A DNA stretch of 64,000 bases. Source: Dugong dugon (Eukaryota > Chordata > Mammalia > Sirenia > Dugongidae). The stretch is taken from positions 65,515,447-65,579,446 of the forward strand of contig CM057477.1 in the NCBI GenBank assembly GCA_030035585.1. The letters run 5' to 3'. Below the pieces are notes generated by a model that saw only the letters and a program-made list of their open reading frames with translations, was not told the DNA's origin and searched no databases. Positions 44,376 through 56,174 of the stretch are shown here, piece by piece; position 1 is the first letter of the stretch, and every line of letters starts with the position of its first letter. The position numbers and the translations under genes are program-made.

Positions 44376-45208
44376 GGAAGGACTTTAATAGCAGAGATCG
44401 AATTTGGGCCAGGTTTTGTAGATAAAGAGGATTTGGATAGAAGTGCCTATGAACAACCTGTGGTTGGAAAGATGTTTCCAAGATGACAAGTGGCAGCCTA
44501 AGATTCTGTGAAGAAAACAATAAGAGATGGCATTTAAGCCTGTCCCTCAGGTCACGTTTCCCAGTCCTATAATGGGGAAACATGCAAAGGGCTCTTATGA
44601 CCTTTTATTGAGGACACTGGAAATGGCTGAGGCCTGGGATTTGTCAGTCTGTGGGACTGAAGCCCTTAGTCTGTCTGAGCTTGCTCTCTCGAATGTCTGT
44701 ACAGATTCAAAGACTCTTCTCTGAGATTTGTGGGCAGGCTTATCTGCTGAGGGCTGTCGTCCCCCACCCCACTCCTGCCCTATAGCAATTGAGTCCTTGG
44801 GATATTAGCATTCTTAAGTCATTGGAATTCACACAGGACTTGATAAGGAAATCTATTCATTCTCACAAACATGTTCTGTCCCGTAATTTTGGCCATAAAG
44901 ATTTTTCACTGTAAGTATAATGAAACTTTTGAAATCACATGTGTTTTATTAAACTAATGTTCTTTTGTAGGCATATCTAGTGTCAGAGTATTTTTCTGCT
45001 GTTGAATGTATTAGTTACTGCTGTAGCTGTATTTATTGTGGTAGTCACTGTCACAGAAATGTCTTCTAGTCACTGCATTTTAAGGTATTAGTCATATCCG
45101 TTTCCTTCCTATTATTATTTTTTCTTCTGTTTATCAGTTTTTTTCCTTGTTAAGGTGTAGAGAACTTCTAATATTAAAAGCTTTTAGAACAACTAAGTCT
45201 CAATATGT
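44376..45208. other. Intronic, no recognised feature
   Basis: No exon, RNA gene or repeat recognised. Confidence 0.45.
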
Positions 45209-45402
45209 ATAACCAGCCAACCAGTTGACATCCATCATTTCTGACTTATGGTGACTTACGGTGACCCCATGTGTGTCAGAGTAGAACTGTGCTCTATATG
45301 GTTTTCAAGGCTGTGACCTTTCAGAAGCAGATTGCCAGGCCTGTCTTCCAAGGTGCCTCTGGGTGGGTTCTAACTGCCAACCTTTTGCACTACTCAGGGT
45401 CT
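45209..45402 (-). mobile_element. AfroSINE, long form
   Basis: Tail accagttgacatccatcatt, a small duplication ggtgacttacggtgacccc, body agaagcagattgccaggcct. Confidence 0.83.
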
Positions 45403-45419
45403 CCTCAGTATATACCCAA

Positions 45420-45577
45420 AACCAAACCCGTTGTCGTCAAGTTGATTCCGACTCATAGTGACCCTAGAGGATAGAGTAGAACTGCCTCATAGGGTTTCCA
45501 AGGAGCAGTCGGTGGATTTGAACTGCTGACCTTTTGGTTAGCAGCCAAGATCTTAACCACTGCACCACCAGGCCCCC
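45420..45577 (-). mobile_element. AfroSINE, short form
   Basis: Tail cccgttgtcgtcaagttgat to head complement ctgcaccaccaggccccc, only 17 bases from the previous copy. Confidence 0.88.
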
Positions 45578-47499
45578 TGTATATAGTGGTTCTAAATCTT
45601 GCCCATATTTGCTCCTCTGTGTGTCTGTGGTATGGCAAAGACAATCTCTGAAAGCAAACATGGTCTTCTCATTGCTTGCATTATCAGCTGCTTTATTGAA
45701 AGGGCAGGAGCATACTAATCATGTTTCTGGAGCAATAGCCTGCAATTATAGGCCACAGAACCTCTGGAGATTTTTTTGGGCTGTGCCAGTTTATGAAGGA
45801 ACAGCCCAAGGTGTGACCTTCATCATGGAAATGATTCCACTGGATGGTTTGTCAATCACTGTTACATCTTCCTTGATTTTTGATTGGTGTATGATATTAG
45901 GCAAAAATTTGACACACCCTGCCATTATAAATTTTTTATTTAAATTTTTGACTAAGACTGTTTTCAAGTTGCATGTGGCACACTTAAATTTTGCATGCTG
46001 TGATTTAGCAATTAGAAACCACATTCTGTTGTAAGCATTGAAAGGTTAGATGCCTTTTGAAATCCATGTTGCTGTTGATCAGTTCAGAAGTGTTTCCTCT
46101 GGCTGTTTCCCTGGTGTGTACTTAGATATTTTCTATCCTATTTCTCACTGCCATCATTGCTAGTTTAAACGTAAGTTGTTTCCCTTTTTTTTTTGCGTAT
46201 ATTTTTATATTTTTTCCCCCTTTTCATACATGTAAAGACTTTTTATGTTTAGGCTGGGCAGCATTTACTTTTTATTATCTCCCCATAACCATCTCCTCCC
46301 CAGATGCCATGTTGAGTGTACTTTTTTGGAGATTCGGTAATTAACCTTACAGACGTGCTCTTCAGTCAACTTAAGGTTTGTCGGCCAGACAACGTCAGGG
46401 GAAACTGGTTTGGACATGGTAATTCTGCCAGCTTGTGAATTCTTTCACTGATTGTACTAGTTAGAAGTAAGGTAATTCAGTGTTAATTGCAGTGATTATT
46501 TCAAAATATAAAATGAGAATCTGTCACCAGATATTTTTCAAGGATGTAAGACGCAGAGCTCAACTATATTTACAGAGTCGAGCTGTTTTGTCTAACTCCT
46601 GGGAAGCCTAGAGGCTTCTGTTACTGCCACCATTGTTGCATGAAAGTGTTTCTGCACTTGAATTTTTTTTTAGTTGCTATGATATTTCAGATTTTTTTTG
46701 TGTGTGGGATGTGAATTGTTTAAGAAAGAAAAGAAGAAAAGAGAGAGAGAAAAAGACAGGGAAAAAAGAGACAGAAAGAAAAGAAGAAAAAAAGTTCAGA
46801 ATTCTAAGTAAACCTCAGTTTGGGAAAGTAGGCCTACCATCAGACTCGAGCTTCAAACATGCCCGTTTTCTTCATCTTAATTTAAGAGTTCAGTGGTGCT
46901 GCTTTCATATATTGTAGTAAGAAGTAGTACATTTGGAAACCATCTGTTCCCACAAAGTAATTCAAAAATAAAGTGAGATTGTTTACATGGACAGAAAGTT
47001 GACGAACTGTGAGAATTTGGCTTCTCTCTCTTACTCCAGCAATGCAATAGAAGGGAAATGCCTTGATAGTTGTATCTCTGTATATTTTCAGAGTTTTTCC
47101 CGACTGTATCATCCCTCACTGACAATGAAGGAGGGTATGGTTGGGACAAAAACAAACTGTAGAAGAATACTGTGTTTGATTTATATAACAGAAGTGTTTT
47201 ATTTTTTTGCTGGATAAGAAATTATTGCACCTATATGAAGTACGCTGATGCTGAGCCAGCTGTTGATGCTGAGCCAGCTCAGCTTATGGTACTCGAACTC
47301 TTACAGGACATTTTTAAGTCAACAAGGGCAGGTTATCCAATTTTGGGATCTTCATTGATGTTTTTCTTTTCCTGCTCTTGTTCCTGAGCCCCCTTTGCTA
47401 GAGGGGTACCTATGAGGGGGTGCGAGATGAAACAGAATGGGGGGTGCTCCAGCACATTGAATCTCCAACGTATTACCCACCAGCTATCTTGGATTTCGT
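45578..47499. other. Intronic, no recognised gene
   Basis: Nearly 2 kb with only a purine tract (46722-46795) and a short tandem (47245-47282, two copies of gatgctgagccagct). Open frames here have no domain content. Confidence 0.45.
46722..46795 (+). repeat. GA-rich polypurine tract
   Basis: About 74 bases of A and G broken by only a few C, such as agaaaagagagagagaaaaa. Confidence 0.8.
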
Positions 47500-47905
47500 C
47501 TTCTTTTTTGTTGTGGTAAATATATATGTAACAAAACATTTGCCATTTCTCAGCATTCTTCACATGTACAATTCAGTGACATTGACTGATCATTATTATG
47601 TTTTACAAACATCACCACTAGCCATTTCCAAATTTTCCCATCACCCTTAACAGAAGCTCAGTGTCCCCTAAGCAGTGACTCCCCCCTTCCCCTCTCCCTT
47701 CTGCCTGTCCCTGGTAACCACCAATAAACTTTGGTCTCTATGTATTGCCTTGTTCTAGCGATTTCATACAAGTGGAATCTCACACGGTTTGTTCTTTTGT
47801 TACTGACTTACTTCACTCGAATGATATTTTTAAGGTTCTTGCATGTCATAGCGTGTATCAGGACTTCGTTCCTCTTTATAACTAATGCTCCATTGTATGT
47901 ATATA
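47500..47905 (-). mobile_element. L1 3' UTR, part 1 of split copy
   Basis: tttgttgtggtaaatatata, gtacaattcagtgacattga, ctggtaaccaccaataaact: same family as the copy at 10966. It breaks at about 47905 and resumes at 48660. Confidence 0.82.
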
Positions 47906-48659
47906 GCCGTGCAGCAAGGAACAGTATAAATCCGATCCCCAAAATGTGGAGATTGATCCAGTCCTCACATTCCTACTTCTCCTTGTCACGAGCTGCCCCT
48001 GCGGCATTCTCTCACTGGCCTTAGCCACCTGGAACTCGGTCACAGCTCAGAAGTTAAAAGGACACCATCCTTCAGACTGCCAGGTAGGCAGATGCCAGCT
48101 GCAAGTTTGGGGAGTCTATCCAACACCCCAGCCTTCTGACCTGCTGGCTACAGATTCAGGCTGGTTTTCTATTACATCTTCAGGATGCTGGCTGCAAGCA
48201 CAGGATTCCACATGATACCCTTGTTTTCTGACCTGCTGGCTCCTGTTTCCTCTTGGGGTTCCATAATTTGCTAGAACGACTCATAGAAGTCACCGAGAGT
48301 ATACCATACTTATCCCTACAGATTTATTATAGCCAAAAAGGATACAAATGAAGAGATCCATAGGGCGATGTCTGGATGTGTTCCCAACGTGAAGCTTCCA
48401 GGTCCCAAGGGCAGGAGCAGATGTTCTTGTCAGCCAGGAAGCCCTCAACCAGTAAATTCCCTGAGCCCCAGTTCTCCGGGCTTTTGTGGTGGGCCTTACC
48501 ACATGGTCATGATAGGTTATACCATGCCTCCTGAGGCTGGTCAACACGGGGCCACCAGGTGGTCCCTCTAATTAGCCGTCATTCATTAGCGTCCTGTGTG
48601 GTCCATGTCTCAGGAACTACGAACAAAGGCCAAATTTCTCTCTATACCTCACAATACCT
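47906..48659 (-). mobile_element. Probable LTR inserted in L1
   Basis: About 750 bases interrupt the L1. Words such as ttccataatttgctagaacg, gactcatagaagtcaccga and agatttattatagccaaaaa resemble a class of mammalian retroviral LTRs seen in reverse. The exact family is not assigned and I did not find a clean target duplication. Confidence 0.55.
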
Positions 48660-48850
48660 CATTTGGTTTATCCATTCATCTGTTGGACATTTAGGTTGTT
48701 TACACTTTCTTGGCTATTGTGAATAATGCTGCAGTGAATATAGGTATACAAGTTTCTGTGTTGCTGTTTTCAATTCTTTTGGGTATATATCTATGAGTGG
48801 TCTTGCTGGGTCATTTGATTTCTTCTTCACTGCCTCACATGAATGGGCAG
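48660..48850 (-). mobile_element. L1 ORF2 3' end, part 2 of split copy
   Basis: ggtttatccattcatctgtt, gcagtgaatataggtataca and tggtcttgctgggtcatttg continue the reversed L1 across the insertion. Confidence 0.82.
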
Positions 48851-49390
48851 AAAGAGGCCCACATCTTTGGTTTTCTAATCATCTGCAGTGTGATACATAC
48901 AGTATTGCTACACAGTGTATTCTTATAATATTCTTTGGTGTTTTTTGATGTTTATACCATACGGGGGTTAGGAATAGCATCAGTACATCTGACCTAGTTC
49001 AATCAGCTTAGCTCTGATTTAGCTCACTTTATCCCTTCAGGCAGCAGTGGCAAGTTCAAAGATAGCACCATCAACAGATTGCCTGACTGGACCTCCCTCT
49101 AGATTGCCTTTATTCGCCCTTGTAAGCCATCTACCTCACTTCCTCCCTACTTTCTGCCTTATTAGAGTCTACGTATCCCACTCTCATTTTAATCCCCTCC
49201 CCAAGTCTGCCCCAAATAAACACCCCTACCCACCTCTCCTTGCAAATCTTGAACACTGAATCATGCATGGCCTTAAGGCATCTTTTGCATCCTTTTCTTG
49301 TGGCATGTTTTGTTTTATTGCCTTCCCTTTTTGGTATTTTTCCCATGTTTAAGCTCTTTCCTCTTTAACTGGCCAGTGAGGCCTGGCTGG
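48851..49390. other. Intronic, no recognised feature
   Basis: No exon or repeat recognised. Confidence 0.45.
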
Positions 49391-49475
49391 GCAGGGACAA
49401 CTTTTCCTTATCTTTGTATGCCCTCTACACCCAGCACAGAAAGTGCTGGATAAACAGTGAACTGTTCCTTCTCTC
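49391..49475 (+). repeat. L2 3' end fragment
   Basis: gcagggacaacttttcctta, ccagcacagaaagtgctgga, taaacagtgaact in L2 order. Confidence 0.55.
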
Positions 49476-49679
49476 TCCTGCTCACAGTCCCCTCTTAGTC
49501 TCCACACGTTGCATCCACCATCGGTTCTATGGTGATGCCATCTCCTGCTTGTGCACATCCTGCTGATCTGCTGCCATTTTTCCCAGTGCTGACTTTATTT
49601 TTCTTCCCAGCATCTTTTTACTCCTCAACGTTGTCCGCTCATGCCTGGTGTGGCTGGCAGTTGCCGCTCCTCCCCAAGC

Positions 49680-49830
49680 CTGGGTGAACTGACCTCAGTG
49701 CTGCCTTCCACAAGGCCAGGGACTAGGCCTCTTCTGTCAGCATTCCGATCTAGCACAGCGCTGGCTCTAGCTCCCGCCTGGGCCTGTGGTAGAGTCTCAG
49801 TAAATGCTATGGAGTGCCTAGACGTGCTAT
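49680..49830 (+). repeat. L2 fragment
   Basis: ggccagggactaggcctctt, ctagcacagcgctggctcta, cagtaaatgctatggag. Confidence 0.5.
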
Positions 49831-49946
49831 GAAAGGGTGACAGAGCCACATTTACCTTTAAAATGGATGACTCTGGCTTGTCTGGGCCTTCCTTCTGTCT
49901 CTGTCAAATTTAGAATCTTCTTTTTGGTGATTGGGGGATCCCTAAA

Positions 49947-50158
49947 ACCAAAACTCGTTGCTGTGGAGTCAGCTGTCACTTATGGCAACCCCTTGTGTAT
50001 GTTAGGTAGAACTGTGCTCCATATAGGGTTTTCAGTGGCTGATTTTTCAGAAGTAAATCACCAGACCTTTCTTCCAAGGCACTTCTGGGTAGACTTGAAC
50101 CTCTAACCTTTTTCTTAGCAGCTGAGTGGGTTAACTATTTGTACTACCTAAAGTCTCT
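49947..50158 (-). mobile_element. AfroSINE, long form
   Basis: Tail ctcgttgctgtggagtcagc, body gctgatttttcagaagtaaa, head decayed (actacctaaagtctc). Confidence 0.83.
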
Positions 50159-50511
50159 GAGTTCTTTTTCTCAACAATAATAAAAACAACTTTTGCAAGT
50201 ATGTGCTAAGCTATGTTACAGCCGGAAGTCAAATGAGTTATAACGAATTCCGAAAGAGATAGGCAGGGATTTTACTTTATCAAATATTGCTTAACTTAGC
50301 AAGTAAAGTAAAACTACTCAGCATTTTTTGAGCACCTATTGTATGTAAGGAGCTGCCGATGATTAAAAAATAGACATTGGGTGAAGATTAAAGAAATAAT
50401 ATACGTGAAAGTATTTTACAGATACAGTATTCTTATTAACAAGTGTCGTTTTCAGATAAAGCCTTTCAGCATTTAGCCAGAGGGTCTTCCTTCCCTCTTC
50501 TTCCATCACTA
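50159..50511. other. Intronic, no recognised feature
   Basis: AT-rich, nothing recognised. Confidence 0.45.
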
Positions 50512-50695
50512 CAGCTTAGTGGTTAAAAGCCACGTCTCTTGAGCCTCAAAGACTTAGGCTCAGATCTTGGCTTTGTTGCTTATAAACTGTTTCACTTTGG
50601 CCGTATAACTTAATTCCTGAGCCTCAGTTTCCTCACCTATAAAATGGGAATAATAGTAAGTACTTACTAGAGTTGTGAGGACAACACTGTAATAA
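50512..50695 (+). repeat. MIR, nearly complete
   Basis: From ctacagcttagtggttaaaa through gcctcagtttcctcacctat to gggaataatagtaagtactt, covering head and core. Confidence 0.75.
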
Positions 50696-50946
50696 CAATA
50701 GCTAACATTACTGTGTGCTTTCTCTGTAGCCAGGTATTGTTCCAAGTGCTTTATATATATTACCTCATTTAATGCATTCCAAGTGTTCTATTTTAACCAT
50801 AGCAGGGGCTCAATAGCTCTTAGCTATTATTACTGTTATCTAGGTTCCACCCATCCTTCCATAGGTAGATCAAATTCATCTGCTTCTGAAATGCCTTTCT
50901 TGACTACTGCAGCCTGAACAGGGAATTTAGAAATCTAGAGGCCATC

Positions 50947-51345
50947 AATTCATATGGTCTACTCTGCCAGGAATGACAAATTGAAGAGGAATGGTGTTGC
51001 ATTCATCGTCAAAAAGAACATTTCAAGGTCTATCCTGAAGTACAGCAGTCAGTCATAGGATAATATCCATTTGCCTGCAAGGAAGACCAGTTAATACAAG
51101 TGTTATTCAAATTTATGCACCAACCACTAAGGTCAGAGATGAAGAAATTGAAGATTTTTACCAACTTCTGCAGCCTGAAATTGATCAAACATGCAATCAA
51201 GAGGCATTGATAATTACTGATGATTGGAGTGTGAAGGTTGGAAACAAAGAAGAAGGATCTGTAGTTGGAAAATATGGCCTTGGTGATAGAAATGACACAG
51301 GAGATCTCATGACAGAATTTTGCGAGAACTCGAACCGCTGATGAC
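50947..51345 (+). mobile_element. RTE endonuclease fragment
   Basis: Plus-strand frames encode part of the RTE apurinic-type endonuclease: IQIYAPTTKVRDEEIEDFYQLL near 51105 and a downstream KYGLGDRNDTGDLMTEF near 51270. The expected catalytic GDWN/GDFN-type motif reads TDDWSVKVG, altered from the usual form. No continuation into RT. Confidence 0.9.
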
Positions 51346-51446
51346 ATGGTGAGGGGTAAATGAGTTAACATGTATCTAAAGTGCTTGGGTCAGGGCCTCA
51401 CATTGACATTTGCTATTATTGTTATTAGACTCCATTCTCTTTAGAA

Positions 51447-51650
51447 AGAGTCCCCGGGTAGCACAAGTGGTTAAGCGCTCGACTACTAGTTGAAAGATTG
51501 GTGGTTCGAACCCAACCAGAGGCACCTCGGAATACAGGCCTGGCATTCTGCTTCTGAAAGGTCATAGCCATAGTAAACCCTATGGAGCACAGTTCTACCC
51601 TGACACACATGGGGTCACCATGAGCTGGAATCGACAGGACAGCAACTAAC
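51447..51650 (+). mobile_element. AfroSINE with intact A and B boxes
   Basis: tagcacaagtgg at 51459-51470 fits an RNA polymerase III A box and ggttcgaaccc at 51503-51513 a B box, with tRNA-like spacing. Tail ggggtcaccatgagctggaa. Confidence 0.9.
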
Positions 51651-51700
51651 AGCATCTTCAGAGAAGAGATTAAATTTTATGAAGCAGATAAAGATTAGAT

Positions 51701-52103
51701 GATGTTGTTGTGTGCCCTCAAGTCGATTCCGACTTACAGTGACCCTATAGGAGTAGAATGGCCTCATAGGGTTTTCTAGGCTACAATCTTTATGAGAGAA
51801 ACCCTGGTAGTGCAGTGGTTAAGCTGGGTTGCTAACCTAAAGGTCATGGTTCTGACCCACCAGATGCTCTGCAGAAGAAAGATGTGGCGGTTTACTTCTG
51901 TAAAGATTATAGTCTTGGAAACCCTATGGTGCAGTTCTGCTCTGTGCCATAGTTTGCTATGTCGGAATCAACTCGATGGCAATGGGGTAATCTTTTCAGG
52001 AGCAGATTGCCAGGCCTTTTCTCCTGTGGAGTTACTGATGGGTTTGAACCACCGACCTTTTGGTTAGCAGCTGAGCGCATAACCATTATGCCACAAGGGC
52101 TCA
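51701..52103 (-). mobile_element. AfroSINE split by another AfroSINE
   Basis: Left part 51701-51797 (tail gtgccctcaagtcgattccg to caatctttatgaga) and right part 51990-52103 (aatcttttcaggagcagatt to the head complement ttatgccacaagggctca) form one reversed SINE. Confidence 0.88.
51798..51989 (+). mobile_element. AfroSINE nested inside AfroSINE
   Basis: Head aaaccctggtagtgcagtgg, tail gtcggaatcaactcgatggc. aatcttt occurs before (51786) and after (51990), a candidate short target duplication. Confidence 0.87.
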
Positions 52104-53057
52104 AGACTAGATAATTTCCTAGAAATACTGTGACATTCGAAACATAATCCTAATATCCACTGGGCTTGGCTGTACTTGCTTTCAGTGTGTGTAAGCATTT
52201 CTTTATATTTTTTTGACAGTCTTTGGAGGATGGGAGAGTAGATGGTGTTACGACTGCACATTGTATGTGAGGCAGCCGAGGCTAGGTTATGAAATGAGGC
52301 AAGATGATGAAACAATGTTCCTTGGGTTATATTGTCAGTAAGTGGTTGAGTCAGGACCTGAACGGGCATCTTCTGCGTTTCTGAGCTATTGCCATTCATT
52401 CCTCAGCTCAACAGTGTTCTTAGGTCTGATTTGAATGTATCAGGCCAAGAGAAATCATGAGGGGGACAGTAGGATAGAGAAGAATGAGTCCCGGAATTTC
52501 ACAGTGGATAAGGGGGAGCGGTGTTTCTGTGCCGCATCATGTATTCAGCTGAAGGGTGCCCTGGATGGAGCTTGTTTTGGCCACGGGATTGGAGGGGTGG
52601 GAAGGAGGTTGGGTGGGCCTCAGAGGAGGATTTGGAGTGCAGCTCACAGCCCTCTGCAACAGTCCTGCCATTGATTTAAAAGTTCTTCCAGATTTTCAAA
52701 AAAAGTGATTACCTTTTTATGCTCTTGGCAAAAAACCATTTGTGCATCTTTTTATGTTCTTGGCACCTGCTCTGAAGATGTATAGCCAGCGGTTCCTCTC
52801 TAAGAAGATGTGAGGAAATGTCTATGAGGAGGCAGAGATTTAGGAGCAGATGCATAGATTTAAACCTGTCTCTTCTTTTCTCACTATTTTACTGGCTTCC
52901 AACATTTATTTTGAATTTTAATCAAAAATTACTTAATTAAAAACCTTGTGATAAGTTCAGCATTATCCCCAAATTTCTGATAAGGAAACAGAATGGGTTT
53001 GTTAGGCAGGGTCAGGTCTTGGTCCAGGATGGTTTCTTATTTAATTGTTACGACAGC
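52104..53057. other. Intronic, no recognised feature
   Basis: No repeat or exon recognised. The open frame 52435-52674 has no domain content. Confidence 0.45.
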
Positions 53058-53327
53058 CTTCCCTCTGACTCACAGCCCTCGTCTCATGGCAGCCTCACGC
53101 ACAGCAGAATTGGACTGTGGTGATCCATAGGGTTTGCATTGGCTGATTTTCAGAAGTAGACCATCTGAGTTCTGGAAGCTCCACTGAAACGTGTTCAGCA
53201 TCATAGCAACACGTAAGCCTCCACTGACAGACGAGTGGTGGCTGCACATGAGGTGCAGTGGCTGGGAATCGAACCCAGGTCTCCCAAATGGAAGGCAAGA
53301 ATTCTCCCACAGAACCACCTAGGCACC
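53058..53327 (-). mobile_element. tRNA-headed SINE, complete
   Basis: On the minus strand a tRNA-like head begins ggtgcctaggtggttctgtg (A-box region) and carries a perfect B box, gggttcgattccc, at 53264-53276. The body then shares the cgtctgtcagtggaggctta segment with the RTE 5' end and closes with catgagacgagggctgtgag. It is a chimera of a tRNA head and an RTE-like body. Confidence 0.88.
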
Positions 53328-55024
53328 ATTGTTCTGATAAGGAAATGTGTCAGTTAAGCAGTCTGAGTATGTGGGTAGAGCCAGTAAAGACAGAGTGACA
53401 GCTGGAACCAGCTCCCAAGCTGAAGGGGTCAGAGCTGTTGCTGAGGCAGTGCTGGGGTCTCCTGCCATGCTCGACTGTACTGTCACTGAATGTGAACAGC
53501 TGGAGCAAGTGACCAGAGAAGGAGATTTTGCAGATGAGAGTGAAGTTCAGAGCACCTTGTCTGGAGTCTTGGGTTCACACAGAGATTGCTGAGCAAGGTC
53601 TAAAGCAAGGATCTGACTAATGTTATTTCCTCCATTGTGAGGGCAAAGGACCCAGGTGTATGTATGGGGAGTTCTAGCCTATTCTTCACCTTTGTATTGG
53701 CCAGCTAGTGGACTGCATGTCTAAGAACTGTGTTTCAAAGCACGGAACAATGGTTAGATTTTAAAATTCTCCAAGGTGTCTATTATAAAAAAATGTAGGT
53801 GTACTTGGGTTTCTGATTTTGATACGAACGTTTTTGTTGTTAGACTTTATATCATAACCCAACTCAACAGTCTATTGAAAATTTTCTGGATTTTACTTCC
53901 TCCAGGAAGAGTTAAAGGTATAGCATCGGGTGAGAGACCAGGTAGTTTACGTTCTAGAACATTTCCTTTGGAATGCAAGTACTTATATTCTAAAAGCTGT
54001 TTTATTAAGTAGTAAGAATCATTGATTTGTGTTCTAAAAATGCATCTTATTTTTTAATGAAGATCCTTCAATATATTATTGCTTTTATGATTTTATAAAT
54101 AAAATAGCAAGGCAGCACAGGATTCTGGCTAAAAAAACTTATTTGGTGTACGTGCGCACTGACTTTAATTTAGGGTCTGTACAATAGAAGGCTAGGAGAC
54201 TCATCTTTGTGTAGTTCCCTGGGAGGTATGGATGATAATCTCGGCATGCAATTTAAGGCAATTATGTTCTTTTTTTCCTAGTGTTTTGAAAGTCTGGATC
54301 AATCAAAGTTAATTTTCGTTGTGTCTGTATCAGTCGTTCCGGTGGTTATGGTCTTGTAATAACCTCTGAGGTGTGGTTTCTTTCCATATTCACAATGAGT
54401 GATTCTCACATAAGAAGTGTGCCATGCTGTAACTCTCTGAGCGCCAGTGTGCCTAAGCCTGGTATGTTTTCGGAAATTTGGTAGGCATCTGTGAAGACTT
54501 GCTGTTGGTCTCCACTCCCGCCCTCCCCCGGCTTTGTTCTGAAAGGAAATGGAATACCAGGACTAAGCCCTTGGGATCAGTATGCTAATGAACACTTGGT
54601 TTCTTAATATGAAATTTACACAGTGGGAGTTCTGAGGTAACATGCCCGGATAATGTCTCCCTCTTAGGAGGGTGAGTGACAAAGGCAGCATAACCCAGCT
54701 CAGTGCTGTGATAATCAGGCAGCCTAGGTCTTTATAAGGTGGTTTCATAGTTCCAGCACATGCCGTGTCTTGGATCTGTGTCTCAAACCCCTCCTCTCCT
54801 TGGGCAGCCTTGTTTGTAGTCTCTTAATGCCACAGGGTAGATCGGGTTGGACTGACAAGTCCTGTTGCCTCTGGGTAAAGGACTTCGACTTTCAGACATA
54901 TCATTTTGTTTAATTCTGTGCAAGCTCTCTTTCAGAAAGCTCTGCTATAGCATGCTTATAAGTCACATGCTCATGAGTCCAGGTTTGCCTGGGACAGTCT
55001 GGATTTACAGCTTGTTCTCTGGCC
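53328..55024. other. Intronic, no recognised feature
   Basis: 1.7 kb without recognisable repeats, the longest such stretch in the intron here. Confidence 0.45.
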
Positions 55025-55228
55025 TAAGGATGCCTGGTGGCGCAATGGTTAAAAGCACTTGGTTGCTAACCAAAAAGGTCGGCAGTTTGAACCTTCCAGC
55101 CACTCCTTGGGAGAAAGATGTGGTAGTCTGCTTCTGTAAAGATTTACAGCCTTGGAAGCCCTGTGGGGGCAGTTCTGTTCTGCCCTATAGGGTCATTATG
55201 AGTCAGAATCGATGGCAGTGGGTTTTTT
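55025..55228 (+). mobile_element. AfroSINE, long form
   Basis: Head aggatgcctggtggcgcaat, B-box-like cggcagtttgaacc, tail agggtcattatgagtcagaa. Confidence 0.88.
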
Positions 55229-55293
55229 TTACCCTGGCCTAGTTAATAATTGCATCTCCTTTTAACACATCCTGATTTGGATGATGAATTAGA

Positions 55294-55628
55294 CTGTTGT
55301 TGTTGTTAGTTACCGTTGAGTCGGCTCCAACTCATGGCAGTCCCATATAACAGAATGAAAACATTGCCAGGTCCTGCACCCCCCTCAAGATCGTTGGCAT
55401 GTTTGAGTCCGGCTGGAGAGTATTCGGTAGTGATCTGTAAGGTTTCCATTGGCTGATTTTTGGAAGTAGATCACCAGGCCTTTCTTTCTAGCCTGTCTTA
55501 GTCTGGAAGCTCTGCTGAAACCTGTCCACCATGGGTGATCCTGCTGGTATTTGAAATACTGGTGGCATAGCTTCCAGCATTAGAGCAGCACACAAGCCAC
55601 CACAGTGTGACAAACTGGACAGGTGGTA
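55294..55628 (-). mobile_element. Internally deleted RTE or RTE-derived SINE
   Basis: Left end is the RTE 3' tail in reverse (ttgttgttgttagttaccgt, ggtcctgcacccccctcaag); right end is the RTE 5' region in reverse (ccatgggtgatcctgctggt, gccaccacagtgtgacaaac). It is a second copy of the 5'-plus-3' fusion seen at 37445-37895, with a different join. Confidence 0.85.
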
Positions 55629-55983
55629 GATAAGGGACTGTAGAAAGCCACCTTTTATAAAGAACAAACTGAAATGGAGACAAGTGAAGTGACTTACCCA
55701 TGTCCCCAGTCAGTTAGTGCCACACCAGGTCCCCAGATCAGACCGGCTTATCCTGGTCTCAGGCTTTGTCAGCTGCCCACACTGCTGCCCTTTCAAGGAT
55801 TTACAGTGCTCGGTGGGTTTCTTTTTAACTTTCATGCCAAGAAACTCTCTCAGAACTTTGATTTACACATTTTGTCAGTAAGGTCTTTAATGTTTGTCAT
55901 TCATTTTAGTGGGCCAAATACAGCATTAATTTTTTTAAATTATGAAATACAGCATGGATAAAGAGGAGTCTGTACAACATGCA
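55629..55983. other. Intronic, no recognised feature
   Basis: Nothing recognised. Confidence 0.45.
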
Positions 55984-56128
55984 AAGCCCTGGTGGCACAG
56001 TGGTTAAGAGCTCGGCTGCTAACCAAAAGGTAGGCAGTTCAAATCCACTAGCCGGTCCTTGGAAACCCTACAGGGCAGTTCTGCTCTGTCCTGTAGGGTC
56101 ACCATGAGTCAGAATCAACTTGACGGCA
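55984..56128 (+). mobile_element. AfroSINE, short form
   Basis: Head aaagccctggtggcacagtg, B-box-like ggcagttcaaatccac, tail gggtcaccatgagtcagaat. tacaacatgca recurs at 55972 and 56150, a likely target duplication of about 11 bases. Confidence 0.92.
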
Positions 56129-56174
56129 ACAAGTTTTTTGGGTTTGGTATACAACATGCACACATGATTTAAAT

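Noticed and set aside
53264-53327. Possible tRNA gene
   Set aside because: A and B boxes are present but the segment does not close into a cloverleaf acceptor stem and continues into SINE body.
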